From contig NZ_CANLKR010000028.1 of assembly GCF_947491715.1 (NCBI RefSeq), positions 1-64,000 on the forward strand: DNA of 64,000 nt. Reading direction: 5' to 3'. A program made the translations under genes and the position numbers. Source of the stretch: an uncultured Shewanella sp. (lineage in GTDB: Bacteria > Pseudomonadota > Gammaproteobacteria > Enterobacterales > Shewanellaceae). Each line of letters opens with the position of its first letter. Position 1 is the stretch's first letter. The notes below the pieces were generated by a model, which ran no database searches, was not told the origin of the DNA, and saw nothing but the letters and a program-made list of their open reading frames with translations. Of the stretch, positions 17,350-27,072 are shown piece by piece.

Positions 17350-19764
17350 TTATTGAGGCTTTGGATGTATTTTTATCTTCACTGAAGAGCTGTAATCTCT
17401 ATTTTTAGGATATATGCGGCATCGAATGGAATTTACTGCTTGTAAATCGCCTAATCTGAGTGATTGCCAGCCTAGTACTTCTGGTTTACTTTGGCCACTA
17501 AAAACCTCAATAATTACATCAAAATCACCACTAAATAGCATAGTCATCTGATGACCGGAAGGTGAGCAAATAGTGACTTCTTTATCTTGTACCCTAATGG
17601 TTTTATCTTTCGGCAAGTGGAACATAACAGTGTAAAATTCCACTGTACCTATTGGAAGCGCTACTGAATCTGATATAATTATCTCATTGAAATCTATGAA
17701 ATTTATTTTTCTTGATATTTTTATGCCTTCATGTATAAAGCTTTCCCCTTTAACCCAAGTGTCATTGTTTTCATCATTGAAGTTAACTATTTTCGAAGGC
17801 CTTAATTGGTTTATTTTCCTTAAGGCTATTCCATTTTCGATAAGTGGGACATTATGGGCTTTAGTTGATCTTAGGTAATGGCGATATTTGTTTTTTTCAT
17901 CATATTGATAAATGCCACCATCAATTAACCAATCTTCGCCCAATGCGTAAATGAGAATATTGAGATCATCATCATGTCTATGGTACGTACTTAAAAATCC
18001 ACATTTAAAGACAATATGAGTGAGGTCTGAATCTTTATTGACAGCTTGATCGCCTTTTCTATAGACGGCATAGCCGCTTTCGGCTAGCACGGTTAAAGGA
18101 GTTAAACTGCAGAGAAGTTTAGCCGAAGTATTTTGATCGATCTTCTTGAAAAATTGATAGTTAGGGTAACTTTCATAGCCTTTAAATGTTGGGATTTTAG
18201 TGCCTAAATCCGTATCACCTAAAAGGGGGAGTTGTTTATCGGGTCGCATTAGAATCGCCAGTATTCTTAGCGCTGAATTAACTAGCTTGTCGAGGTGGGA
18301 GAATTGTTGTTGTCCTAAACAATCAAAAAATTGCAATGTAAATTGTACTTTTTGAAGCATGTCGACCTGATAACTAGGGCTATTCTCAACATGCATGCCT
18401 TCTGATGTAAATGCGATACTGATCTCACTGAGTAACCTGTCAAATGCTAGTTTTTGCCAAAAAGAAGCATGCTCAAATTCAGGAAAAGTAATGGATGCTA
18501 AGTAAAGAAACAGGCTTTGATCGAACCCATGGTTGGTATGCTTACTGTAAAAGTGATCATCACTGAGTACAATGCAATGGGATTCAATCATATTTAACAG
18601 TGCGCTAGCACATTCCATTGACATTCCCTGTTCCGTTAACCTTAAATATTCCCAACTATAAATAAGATTTCGCAGCCTTAATGCGGTAGTGTGATCATGC
18701 CAAGATAATGTTGAAGGGGGTTTAGTCTTGTAGTTTTTCTGGTACCAACTTAGTAGGGTGTCTTTCAGCTTATCGTCAAATGCTGTATTACCTGTCATAT
18801 GGCTGGCAGCCATCAAACTAACAGAAAATATCAGTTGCTGAAATTGCCATTGCCAACTTTTATTGTTGTAAGGATCTTCATTCCAGTCTAACGTTAAGGG
18901 AAGTTGTACGTCATTAAAACGGTTAAATGAATATATTCCTTGTAATATTTTTTTCCCTTTTTCAGCATTAAATTGGGTAAGACTCGGCTTGATCATGCTA
19001 TAAATACCTTCATTAGCAGGTTTCTCAATTGCTGTCTTTAAAAAGTCATATTTTCTTTTGGGTTTTCTTTGAGTGTAAGGTTTCCAGAATGCTTTTCTAT
19101 GTCGATTCGATGGCGTTGTACTTATGGTTTCTTGGGTGAGCCACATCGTATTGACAAGCAGTGCATGATGCTGTTTTCCTGATTTATCAAAGGCTATACA
19201 TCCTTTATTTTCAATGAGATCCCATTGAGCGACATCGATATTCTTTAATGTTTCTGTATTTAAACTGGTGATTTTGACAGAATAAATATTCGTTTCACCT
19301 TCGTGCTCAAAGCCTGTGAACCCACTGCCTATCGCGTTAAACTCAACAGCCTGTTTAGCAAAGCAAGATATTTCTTTATCGTCTATGGTAAATACCCAAA
19401 TACCAGAGCGGTAGGTGACCATTAATCGAACTAAGCGACTTTTATCGTATACAATGCCGCCTATATATTCTCCTCCTAATAATCTGTAATAAATCTTATT
19501 TTTTAGGCAGACAAAACCTTGATAGCGAGTACCCCGTTCACCAAAAAAAAAATTAAAAGTCCCCATTTTACTTAAATCGCTAAACTCAATCTTTAAAGTC
19601 CAAGATGCATCATCAGTGAACTTTATTGCTTGATAACAAGCGAATGAGTCAGGGCCTGAAAATTTTAGTCCCCTACTGGTTTCTCTACTAGCCATAATTA
19701 ACCTGCGCATATAAGATTTAGCATTCCATGTTTCATCATGATAATCATTTGTATTAAAGCTCAT
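17350..19764 (-). CDS. LamG-like domain fused to heparinase II/III-like enzyme
   Basis: An 804-residue protein without signal peptide. Residues ~30-170 form a predicted concanavalin/LamG-like beta-sandwich (FSGPDSFACYQAI, FNFFFGERGTRYQGFVCL, FTGFEHEGETNIYSVKI). Then comes a heparinase II/III-type toroid with HTNHGFDQSL (about 410) and GMHVENSPSYQVDM (about 458), and a C-terminal beta-sandwich with YHRHDDDLNILIY and WLIDGGIYQYDE (about 595-620). Asn-His, Tyr and His catalytic positions are kept. The lectin-like part could hold the polymer. Either lyase or uronyl 5-epimerase activity would fit the fold. The gene is 6 bases after the 1552-residue glycosyltransferase gene, so it is co-translated with it. 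Confidence 0.82.
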   Translation of the reverse strand: MSFNTNDYHDETWNAKSYMRRLIMASRETSRGLKFSGPDSFACYQAIKFTDDASWTLKIEFSDLSKMGTFNFFFGERGTRYQGFVCLKNKIYYRLLGGEYIGGIVYDKSRLVRLMVTYRSGIWVFTIDDKEISCFAKQAVEFNAIGSGFTGFEHEGETNIYSVKITSLNTETLKNIDVAQWDLIENKGCIAFDKSGKQHHALLVNTMWLTQETISTTPSNRHRKAFWKPYTQRKPKRKYDFLKTAIEKPANEGIYSMIKPSLTQFNAEKGKKILQGIYSFNRFNDVQLPLTLDWNEDPYNNKSWQWQFQQLIFSVSLMAASHMTGNTAFDDKLKDTLLSWYQKNYKTKPPSTLSWHDHTTALRLRNLIYSWEYLRLTEQGMSMECASALLNMIESHCIVLSDDHFYSKHTNHGFDQSLFLYLASITFPEFEHASFWQKLAFDRLLSEISIAFTSEGMHVENSPSYQVDMLQKVQFTLQFFDCLGQQQFSHLDKLVNSALRILAILMRPDKQLPLLGDTDLGTKIPTFKGYESYPNYQFFKKIDQNTSAKLLCSLTPLTVLAESGYAVYRKGDQAVNKDSDLTHIVFKCGFLSTYHRHDDDLNILIYALGEDWLIDGGIYQYDEKNKYRHYLRSTKAHNVPLIENGIALRKINQLRPSKIVNFNDENNDTWVKGESFIHEGIKISRKINFIDFNEIIISDSVALPIGTVEFYTVMFHLPKDKTIRVQDKEVTICSPSGHQMTMLFSGDFDVIIEVFSGQSKPEVLGWQSLRLGDLQAVNSIRCRIYPKNRDYSSSVKIKIHPKPQ

Positions 19765-19770
19765 TAGAAT

Positions 19771-22700
19771 TTATTGCTTCTCTAATAATGCATTATCGGA
19801 TTCAAAACTTGCCATGGAAGCAGTTAAAGCCCACTTAGTGGAGTGATCTTTGACATATTTCATATTATGTTTGATTTGATTGTCTGATTTACACTTTTTT
19901 AAGAAGTGACAAATACTGCTTATGTCTTTAAATATATATTTTTTAGGGTATATTTCATCCGCTCCTTTCCAGTTAGAGATTAAGGGTATCGTTCCACTGC
20001 CCATGGCTTCCATTGCTGATAAGTGGCATCCTTCAAAATCACTGAATGAGAGTAAGAAGCCAATGTTTCTGAACCAGTGATCCATATCATTACCATGGCC
20101 ATCAAATAAAACGGCTCCTCTTAAGTGCTCAGAGGCTTCAATACGCTGGAATTGTTTATCAAAATAGTTCATTTCATCTTTTCGAGATTTCATCCAATGA
20201 TAATCATTGGGGAGTTTACCTTTAATTCTAAGAATATAGCGGTCATCTTTCTTTCTTAAGACTTCTAGTAGATCTAATGCTTTATCGATTCGTTTCATTT
20301 TTGGGACGATACCCACAATGCCTAAGGTAAATTTAGCATTGGTAAATTTAGGCTTATTTAATGCGTCAGCATCTATATAATTTTCTCTTAATATTCCTAT
20401 ATCTTTACCGCGCCAAAAAAGCTTTCTTGCGTCTCTCATCACAAGCGGAGCAATAAAGTGAACTTGATTGACCTTGCTAATGATGACTTCTTTAGGGTAA
20501 GTCGTTTCAATTTCTTGTCGGTGAAATCGAACTATCAAATTTTGCTTTTTGAGTTTGTTTTTTGAATACCAAACAGCATTTTCTAGCATCCACTCACAGT
20601 AAATGGAATTGGATTGGACTAATTTTCTCGCACTGTCTAACTCATTATGATCATTATGACTAAGCCATTTATCAACGTTAACTTTATAGCCTTTCTGTCT
20701 AGATAATTCGATGTACTTTCTAACAAACTTTAAATCATGGCCAGCAATTAGGCAGGTTTTGTTTTTATATTGGTTTAATATGTCAGTAATAGTGGGGGTT
20801 AAACTTTTTTTGATGACTGTGCTATAAAAGTATTGATTAGATGAATGATAGGTGATTTCAGATGCTTTATTTAATAATGTTTTATTAGATAGCATTGCAA
20901 TAACTTTTTCGATGAGGTGGCTTTCTTTTTCTACGTATAATGGGTAATCCTCACCTAAGTTTGCAATGTAAGCCTTACCAGGAACGCATAAAATAGGCAG
21001 TCCTTTACTGGAGTATTCAAGAAATTTTGTCGATATTTCACTAGTATTCATGTCCAGTTCGGGGGAGCGCCATGCCCATGCCAAATCATATTTGGGCAAT
21101 TCACTCAGCACTCTATCTCGACTGACACCTTTATGCCATATGACGCCCTTGCTATTAAGCAGGCTGGTTACTCTTTTGGTGAATAATTTATTATCTGATC
21201 TATCATTAAATTTATTACCGTAAACATGTAATTCTACATTTTTTATTTTTTCTCGAATCCCTTGAAATGCAGTTAACATTTCTTCTGTTGCCCATAATGG
21301 ATCAAATTTTCCAGCATAAACTATTCGCTGAATCTTGTCTGGTGTCGCTTGTTTATATTGGTTAATGGAATCAGGGACCATAGGTGGAAGATCGATAACC
21401 TTATTTTTGTCCACATTAAATTGAGTAATTAGATCAGTTTTAATAAATTCAGATTGGCAAAGAATTTTGGCTGCATTGTGAAGGATAGCTCTGTCTTCTA
21501 AAGTGACTTCATTGAATGCTTTTTGAAATATCTCAACTGGGTATACCCATGTAATTCCGGCGAATTCGGGATATCCCAAGGCAAGCTTATTGATTTCTGA
21601 GCCTCTTAATACCACCGCATCGTAGTCATTTTTTTGCATCAATTCACAAATGAGATCGATTGCCTTGGTTGCAGAGAGTCTCCCCTTTATTCCGTGCTGA
21701 GACGGCTGAATGATTTTAATATCTTTCTCTATTTGGTTAATTTGTTGCAGCACGAGAGAATTGAGATTATCGGATTTGAGTAAAAAATCGACTTTTGTTT
21801 GCTTACATTGAGAGAATACATCCACAATAGAGACTGCCCATATAGAGGAACCGTCGGTGTAGTTAATATCAACATCACCATAGATGAGGATTTTTAGTTC
21901 TTTATTTGTGCTTTTTTCTTGTGTCATATTCCTATGGGGGTTTTGGAGCACACTTGAATACTGCTCCGTGACAACTGACCAAAGTCTATTTTTTAATACC
22001 CAATCACGTGCATTTTCAGACAAGGATTTACGTAAATCCACTGAACTCATTAGCTTATTTAATTGAGTGGTAAGGTCTTTAATCGAGCCTTTTTCAAAGA
22101 GTAAACCATTATCTCCATTTATTATTTCTTTTAATGCGTTAACATTGCTTGCGAGGATGACTTTACCCGATAACATAGATTCAAAGGGTTTGAGTGGAGA
22201 AACTAATTCGCAAACCTCTATACTTTTACGAGGAAAGGGGGTGATATCGATCGTTTTTAAAAGTTGATTGACCTCTTCATGGGGGATCCTTCCTAATAAA
22301 CGCACCTTAGTGCCAATGGTGGAGTTTTTCACAATATTCGTTAGCTGTGCTAGGTATGGCCCATCACCAGCGATAACCAGTTCAAAGTCTTTACCCATTT
22401 TATCTATGTTTTCTAAAGCAAAAATTAAATCATCTAGCCCTTCATATTCCACAATAGAGCCAACATACCCTATGACGATTTTTTTCTTTTCTTTTTGCTG
22501 AGTAAAGTTGAATTTTTCTTGGTTAATCGCATTTGGGACAATTGAAATTCTTGACTTATTTACCCCTCTCTCAATGAGCTCTCTTTTTAATCCTTCGGTG
22601 ATAGTGATGACTGAATCAGCATGTTTAGCGACATAAGCTTCTAGTTGAGATTCTAATTTAAAGCGGTCACTATTTTTCCATTCTGGAATGGCTGAAGCTC

Positions 22701-24429
22701 GTGTGATCTCCCATAAGCCTCGCACTTCATAAACGAAAGGGATCCCAAGAGATCTTGCCGCAATTAAAGCTGGTAGTGCATTATAGAAAGAAGATGCGGC
22801 GACTACGGTTTGAGGTCGGTCTTTGATAAACTCTGATATCAATACTTCAGATGATTTTTTGATGTATTCGTCTAGGGGATCATCATAATAATCGGCACCA
22901 CCTATGTTTTTATATTTGATACCATCGACTGCTTTGGATGCGAATTCAATTTCATCTTGAAGTACATCACAGGGATAACCTGGACGAGTGTAAACGGTTA
23001 CTTTTTCTTTTTTTGATATTGCTTTGATTAATTCATGGGAGCGAGTTGCGTAACCATTACTGTGAAACGGTAACGAACAATGCAATACAAATGCAACTGG
23101 CGAGTGGCGATTTTGTTCATCGGTATGTGAAGTTAACAGTGTGGGAATAATGGGAAGACGTTTCTTCAAGTTTAAATAGCCGATTGCTGAGTTGACCTGT
23201 TTTTTATAGGTTATCTTATCACTTGCTGTGATGTGAGTTAGGGCCTTATTCAGTAGATTGAAGTCTCCCAAATCGGTTAACTGACGCATATTTTTAGCAA
23301 GCAATACTGAACAAGGATAATGTTCGATAGTAAAATTAAGTACCGCTAGTTTTTGACTGCGTGTTAAATCAGAGGCGTATTCATATAAAGCCGCAGCCTT
23401 AGTGTTATCATCGCAATCTAAAGACTTTGCTTTTTGTTTCCAATCTTCTGCAGCGGCGAGTTCCTGCGATAATGTTTTAATACTTGTATGAATCGTTATT
23501 GATTCTTGATTTTGATGATTATCTATTAATCTCGCCCTAATTTTTCCATTGGGGTACCAAGATAAAGTTGAAACTTTTACTTCTGAGGCAGAGTCAGGAG
23601 TACGAATTTTAATTGAATTTAATGAGTCATTCTCAGTATTTAAATATTTATAAAGCCCAACTTTTTCAGAATATGACATACCGAGTTGCTTGGCTGTGGC
23701 TGGATCAGCTGAAATGGAATTAAATTGAAATTGAATTAAAGCTGCTTTTTGTTTTTCACCTATACCCACTCGAATATCAATGTCTATTTGCAGTTCTTTT
23801 TTGTTCTTAAGTGGGTATGTTTTTGAAGGTAACATGTCAATATCAAACCATTCGTTGTGACCTTCGACTTCTTTTAGTTTTATAGACTTAAAGCGTCGGT
23901 ATATTTTTGCAATTTTAAAGGGCATTCTAAGCATATTCAGTGGCTTTTTTGGGGTGGTCACTAAATAGTTGCCTAACTGATATGATAGCGTTGACTTGAG
24001 GTTGTTCATTGCATTTAATAGTTTTAAATTTTGTAACTCAAGATCTTTATTTTCTAACTGTAATCGCTCAGAAATATTGGCTTTCTTCTTTGCATGTGCA
24101 TTAATAGAAGAGGCATTGGTTAATGGTATGACATCAATGGATTGAATATTACCGCTGCCTTTCCACTCAGATACAGATAATCCGAGTACTGCATGCTCAT
24201 CTACTTTTAGAAGTGCGGAGTAAAAAGAGCTACCTTGTTTAGTCGTAATATAATCAAATGCGCCGTATTGTTTTGACAACCTTAGTCGATTATTTGATAC
24301 AAAACCATGGATGTTGTCATACCCTGAATATTTTAATACTAGGGCTTTTTCTTTTTCTTCATGACTGTCAAACTTCACGTGTACGCAATAGCTTCCTGCA
24401 TTTAATTCAAACTGGCTACTAAATAACAT
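19771..24429 (-). CDS. giant glycosyltransferase with three GT-B domains
   Basis: A 1552-residue protein, the largest in the window. Residues 1-115 and about 210-330 are beta-rich domains resembling carbohydrate-binding or FkbM-adjacent sandwiches, with a short coiled coil (ISERLQLENKDLELQNLKLL) between. A GT4 domain spans ~445-835 (FVLHCSLPFHSNGYATRS, YEVRGLWEITRAS, IGYVGSIVEYEGLDDL, LVSPLKPFESMLSGKVI). A second GT domain spans ~845-1200 (LKILIYGDVDINYTDGSSIW, RIVYAGKFDPLWATEEML). A third spans ~1220-1545 (CLIAGHDLKFVRKY, TLGIVGIVPKMKRIDKAL, SFSDFEGCHLSAMEAMGSG). The last two match the 685-residue protein at 35307-37355. It may add several different sugars of one repeat unit. GGAA precedes the ATG. 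It lies 396 bases after wecC. Confidence 0.85.
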   Translation of the reverse strand: MLFSSQFELNAGSYCVHVKFDSHEEKEKALVLKYSGYDNIHGFVSNNRLRLSKQYGAFDYITTKQGSSFYSALLKVDEHAVLGLSVSEWKGSGNIQSIDVIPLTNASSINAHAKKKANISERLQLENKDLELQNLKLLNAMNNLKSTLSYQLGNYLVTTPKKPLNMLRMPFKIAKIYRRFKSIKLKEVEGHNEWFDIDMLPSKTYPLKNKKELQIDIDIRVGIGEKQKAALIQFQFNSISADPATAKQLGMSYSEKVGLYKYLNTENDSLNSIKIRTPDSASEVKVSTLSWYPNGKIRARLIDNHQNQESITIHTSIKTLSQELAAAEDWKQKAKSLDCDDNTKAAALYEYASDLTRSQKLAVLNFTIEHYPCSVLLAKNMRQLTDLGDFNLLNKALTHITASDKITYKKQVNSAIGYLNLKKRLPIIPTLLTSHTDEQNRHSPVAFVLHCSLPFHSNGYATRSHELIKAISKKEKVTVYTRPGYPCDVLQDEIEFASKAVDGIKYKNIGGADYYDDPLDEYIKKSSEVLISEFIKDRPQTVVAASSFYNALPALIAARSLGIPFVYEVRGLWEITRASAIPEWKNSDRFKLESQLEAYVAKHADSVITITEGLKRELIERGVNKSRISIVPNAINQEKFNFTQQKEKKKIVIGYVGSIVEYEGLDDLIFALENIDKMGKDFELVIAGDGPYLAQLTNIVKNSTIGTKVRLLGRIPHEEVNQLLKTIDITPFPRKSIEVCELVSPLKPFESMLSGKVILASNVNALKEIINGDNGLLFEKGSIKDLTTQLNKLMSSVDLRKSLSENARDWVLKNRLWSVVTEQYSSVLQNPHRNMTQEKSTNKELKILIYGDVDINYTDGSSIWAVSIVDVFSQCKQTKVDFLLKSDNLNSLVLQQINQIEKDIKIIQPSQHGIKGRLSATKAIDLICELMQKNDYDAVVLRGSEINKLALGYPEFAGITWVYPVEIFQKAFNEVTLEDRAILHNAAKILCQSEFIKTDLITQFNVDKNKVIDLPPMVPDSINQYKQATPDKIQRIVYAGKFDPLWATEEMLTAFQGIREKIKNVELHVYGNKFNDRSDNKLFTKRVTSLLNSKGVIWHKGVSRDRVLSELPKYDLAWAWRSPELDMNTSEISTKFLEYSSKGLPILCVPGKAYIANLGEDYPLYVEKESHLIEKVIAMLSNKTLLNKASEITYHSSNQYFYSTVIKKSLTPTITDILNQYKNKTCLIAGHDLKFVRKYIELSRQKGYKVNVDKWLSHNDHNELDSARKLVQSNSIYCEWMLENAVWYSKNKLKKQNLIVRFHRQEIETTYPKEVIISKVNQVHFIAPLVMRDARKLFWRGKDIGILRENYIDADALNKPKFTNAKFTLGIVGIVPKMKRIDKALDLLEVLRKKDDRYILRIKGKLPNDYHWMKSRKDEMNYFDKQFQRIEASEHLRGAVLFDGHGNDMDHWFRNIGFLLSFSDFEGCHLSAMEAMGSGTIPLISNWKGADEIYPKKYIFKDISSICHFLKKCKSDNQIKHNMKYVKDHSTKWALTASMASFESDNALLEKQ

Positions 24430-24825
24430 TATTCTTTATTTCCCAATAAAATAAATTAACGTTTAAAATGAATCAAAGCCCACTTATTATTTACGATTAC
24501 AGTGATATTGCTAAGGTTAATAAGTTAAATCCTGTTGGTTTTGCTGTAATAGATACTGTTGTTTATTGTTTTAGGCATAATGATTAACAGGAAATAGTGG
24601 GCTTAAATGACTTTTTAAGTAATAGTTAAACTATAACCCATTGTGTCTGTTGGGAATTCAATAGTTTTTACTATACAGGCCAATTTTGGGTGGCGAATTT
24701 ATTTCTTTTTTAGGAAATGGATATTTTATGGTTGCTGTACCTTTAAGTTGACTTTGTCTCATATTATTATAACCATCTGTTTAATTTATGTTTATGGTTT
24801 AGATTCTTATTGGGTTTAGCTGAGT
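24430..24825. other. 396-bp AT-rich gap between wecC and the giant glycosyltransferase gene
   Basis: No gene, clear hairpin terminator or repeat is seen. The length is unusual inside an otherwise tight operon. It marks the border between the wecC gene and the low-GC polymer-specific block, so it may be a recombination joint or hold an internal promoter. Confidence 0.45.
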
Positions 24826-26091
24826 TCAAGCATTGACAAAATTGAGCACATTGTCTTGCTTAAAAGGATATCGAATAAAGGCTTTGTGTTTAACAAGAAT
24901 GGCAATGACATCGGCCTGTTTGATGGCGGTATCAAGACTGGTGAGTTGAATGTTTTCGAGAGTATTGAACTTTTCAGGCAAGGCTTGAATATGAGGCTCA
25001 ACGGCGAGCACATCATAGCCTTTTAACGCTAATGCTTGGGTGATGTTCAGTGCTGGACTTTCACGTAAATCATCGATATCAGGTTTAAAAGACAGTCCTA
25101 GGCAAGCAATGATAGGTTTGTCGACCCCTTTTAACTTTAACTGGTGGCAGGCCGCTTCGATTTTATTGATAATCCATTGAGGCTTACCTTCATTGGTTTT
25201 TCGTGCTTGGTGTATGAGTTTTGCATCCATTGGATTTTGATTAACAATAAACCAAGGATCGACGGCAATACAATGACCACCCACACCAGCACCGGGCTGC
25301 AGAATATTCACTCTAGGGTGTAAATTTGCCAGCTCAATGAGTTCCCATACATTAATATTTTGTTTATCACAAATAATTGAGAGTTCATTGGCGAAGGCTA
25401 TTTGCGCATCGCGGCTGGCATTTTCGGTGAGTTTGGCCATTTCGGCAGTACGGGCATTAGTGGCGATGCAATGACCTTTATGAACAAACTGCTGATAAAG
25501 AGCGATGGCAGCATGGGTACTGGCCTTGTCCATTCCTCCTATGATGCGATCATTTTCAACTAATTCGCGCAGTACTTGACCGGGTAATACACGTTCGGGG
25601 CAGTGGGCAATAAGAATGTCAGGGGTTTCGCCTGCCTTTAGGGTATGAGGAAAGCTTAAATCGGGTCTAGCGGCTTGCAGCCAGTCGGCCATTTTTTCAG
25701 TCGCGCCAACAGGGGAAGTGGATTCTAGTACCACTAAGTTTCCCTTAACGAGCAACGGGGCGAGCGCATTAGCGGCCGTTTGGATATAACTTAAATCGGG
25801 TTGGTGTTCATCGCCAATAAAGGGAGTGGGCACGGCAATTAAAAAGGCGTCAGCGGCTTGTGTTTCTGTATGAGCCGTTAAGTATCCTTCGTTGACTGCT
25901 TGTTTGACGACAGTTTCAAGCCCAGGTTCAACAATGTGGATTTTTCCTTGATTAATGGTATTCACTGCATCTTGATTAACGTCGATACCTTTAACACGTA
26001 TGTTATTACTGGCAATCACAGCCGCTGTGGGTAAGCCTATATAACCTAAGCCTATGACTGAGATGGTTTCAACTTGGACGATGTCTTGCAT
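24826..26091 (-). CDS. wecC: UDP-N-acetyl-D-mannosamine dehydrogenase, copy 1
   Basis: Oxidises UDP-ManNAc to UDP-ManNAcA with two NAD+, downstream of WecB. The 421 residues show the Rossmann motif GLGYIGLPTA (14-23), the central TSPVGATEKMA and CPERVLPGQ blocks, the hinge ENASRDAQIAFANEL, the catalytic Cys in GVGGHCIAVDPWFI (about 267) and the C-terminal LGLSFKPDIDDLRESPAL. AGGGGGA precedes the ATG, a strong binding site. It opens the left-hand capsule unit about 440 bases downstream of an ops-like element. Long stretches of DNA identical to wecC copy 2 point to recent duplication or gene conversion. A UDP-glucose dehydrogenase was considered, but the sequence fits the WecC/MnaB branch better. 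Confidence 0.93.
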   Translation of the reverse strand: MQDIVQVETISVIGLGYIGLPTAAVIASNNIRVKGIDVNQDAVNTINQGKIHIVEPGLETVVKQAVNEGYLTAHTETQAADAFLIAVPTPFIGDEHQPDLSYIQTAANALAPLLVKGNLVVLESTSPVGATEKMADWLQAARPDLSFPHTLKAGETPDILIAHCPERVLPGQVLRELVENDRIIGGMDKASTHAAIALYQQFVHKGHCIATNARTAEMAKLTENASRDAQIAFANELSIICDKQNINVWELIELANLHPRVNILQPGAGVGGHCIAVDPWFIVNQNPMDAKLIHQARKTNEGKPQWIINKIEAACHQLKLKGVDKPIIACLGLSFKPDIDDLRESPALNITQALALKGYDVLAVEPHIQALPEKFNTLENIQLTSLDTAIKQADVIAILVKHKAFIRYPFKQDNVLNFVNA

Positions 26092-26528
26092 GATTTCCCC
26101 CTAAAGAATGATTGAATTTGGCATGAATTTATTTTTCTAATTTCTCTCACTTTTAATATTTATGTTCTAAACTTTTATGATTCTTTTACTACTCTATGTG
26201 TGAATGGAAATGGTTTAAAATGTCAATTGTAAAATATGGGCTAGTATTAATATGCCAATGCTTCAAATGCTGGTATTAATAATATAGTAGTAATACTATT
26301 ATTGGTGTTATTGAAAATGCTTTAATTGATTATTGTGTTTTTTACTGGAATATTTAAGCCTTTTATTTGAATATATAAGGAGTGTTATCTTTTAATATGA
26401 AAATGGAATGTAGGTTTTGTGATGTATTGTCGACTTTTTTATTGGAAGTTTATTGAAAAGGCTTAGTCCAATTGTCTTATTTTATCAATCTGGCATAGCG
26501 AAAAATATCATTTTAGTTTTTTTAGATA
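26092..26528. other. leader region upstream of wecC copy 1
   Basis: AT-rich untranslated leader between the ops-like element and wecC, about 440 bases. No ORF with family resemblance is present. Long leaders are typical of RfaH-controlled polysaccharide operons. A promoter is expected upstream of 26541 but I could not assign -35/-10 boxes with confidence. Confidence 0.45.
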
Positions 26529-26541
26529 ATAGCTACCGCAC
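26529..26541 (-). promoter_or_regulatory. ops-like element (RfaH recruitment), left capsule unit
   Basis: On the minus strand this reads GTGCGGTAGCTAT, containing the GCGGTAGC core of the ops element (consensus GGCGGTAGCnT) that pauses RNA polymerase and recruits RfaH. It is upstream of wecC in the direction of transcription. The same 13 bases occur at 46408-46420 upstream of the other capsule unit. Assignment rests on motif and position. Confidence 0.6.
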
Positions 26542-26860
26542 TAGATTTCAGCTTCTAGAATGCTGCTAATAATTGTTTGGATTAAATTTAATATGAACGA
26601 TACCTTGTTTTAGTCGGTCTATTAACGCCTTTGTCAGTGTGGTTATCATTCATTAGACTACATAGATAACTAAAGGTAATACTTATTTCTACTAACCATA
26701 AATATCATATTTATCTATTTTTATTTGTGTACAACTCATCATCATATTATTCATAAGTTGATGGTAAATTATAATTGTTGCATTTATATGTAACGGTACC
26801 ATTATTTTTTATAAAAACATATCAACTTGTATTGATAAAGTCTATTTTTGTTTTTCATTG

Positions 26861-26894
26861 GTTTTTTGTTTTTGTTTTTGTTTTTGTTTTTTTG
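26861..26894. repeat. GTTTTT hexamer repeat tract
   Basis: A run of G followed by five to seven T, repeated about five times. It lies in the intergenic region between kpsS and the ops-like element. A small ORF across it (26775-26993) is low complexity and not regarded as a gene. Such tracts are prone to slippage. Confidence 0.7.
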
Positions 26895-26926
26895 TATTTG
26901 TTATTTATGGCTAATTATAATGGCGT

Positions 26927-26965
26927 AATAAAAAGGCCTATAAGAAATAAATTTTATAGGCCTTT
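26927..26965 (-). terminator. rho-independent terminator of kpsC-kpsS
   Basis: A perfect 12-bp stem (AAAGGCCTATAA at 26932-26943, TTATAGGCCTTT at 26954-26965) with a 10-nt loop. On the minus strand it is followed by a T run, 108 bases past the kpsS stop, so it ends the kpsC-kpsS transcript and insulates the next unit. Confidence 0.85.
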
Positions 26966-27072
26966 ATTACTGGTTATATTTTTCCTGGCGTGAATGAAAA
27001 ATGACTAATTTAAAATGTATTTAAATACACTGTGTCAGTTGATTGTGTTTTTATGTAAGAGGTATTACTCAT

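Noticed and set aside
11516..19764. Alginate-type polymer locus with a periplasmic lyase
   Set aside because: No algD/alg8/alg44-type genes and the lyase-like proteins lack signal peptides.
3382..26091. Enterobacterial common antigen or O-antigen cluster (because of wecB and wecC)
   Set aside because: No wecA, wzx, wzy or wzz; instead kpsMTED, kpsC and kpsS define an ABC-dependent, Kdo-linked capsule.
26775..26993. 72-codon hydrophobic ORF between kpsS and wecC
   Set aside because: Encoded by the GTTTTT repeat tract and the terminator stem; low complexity.
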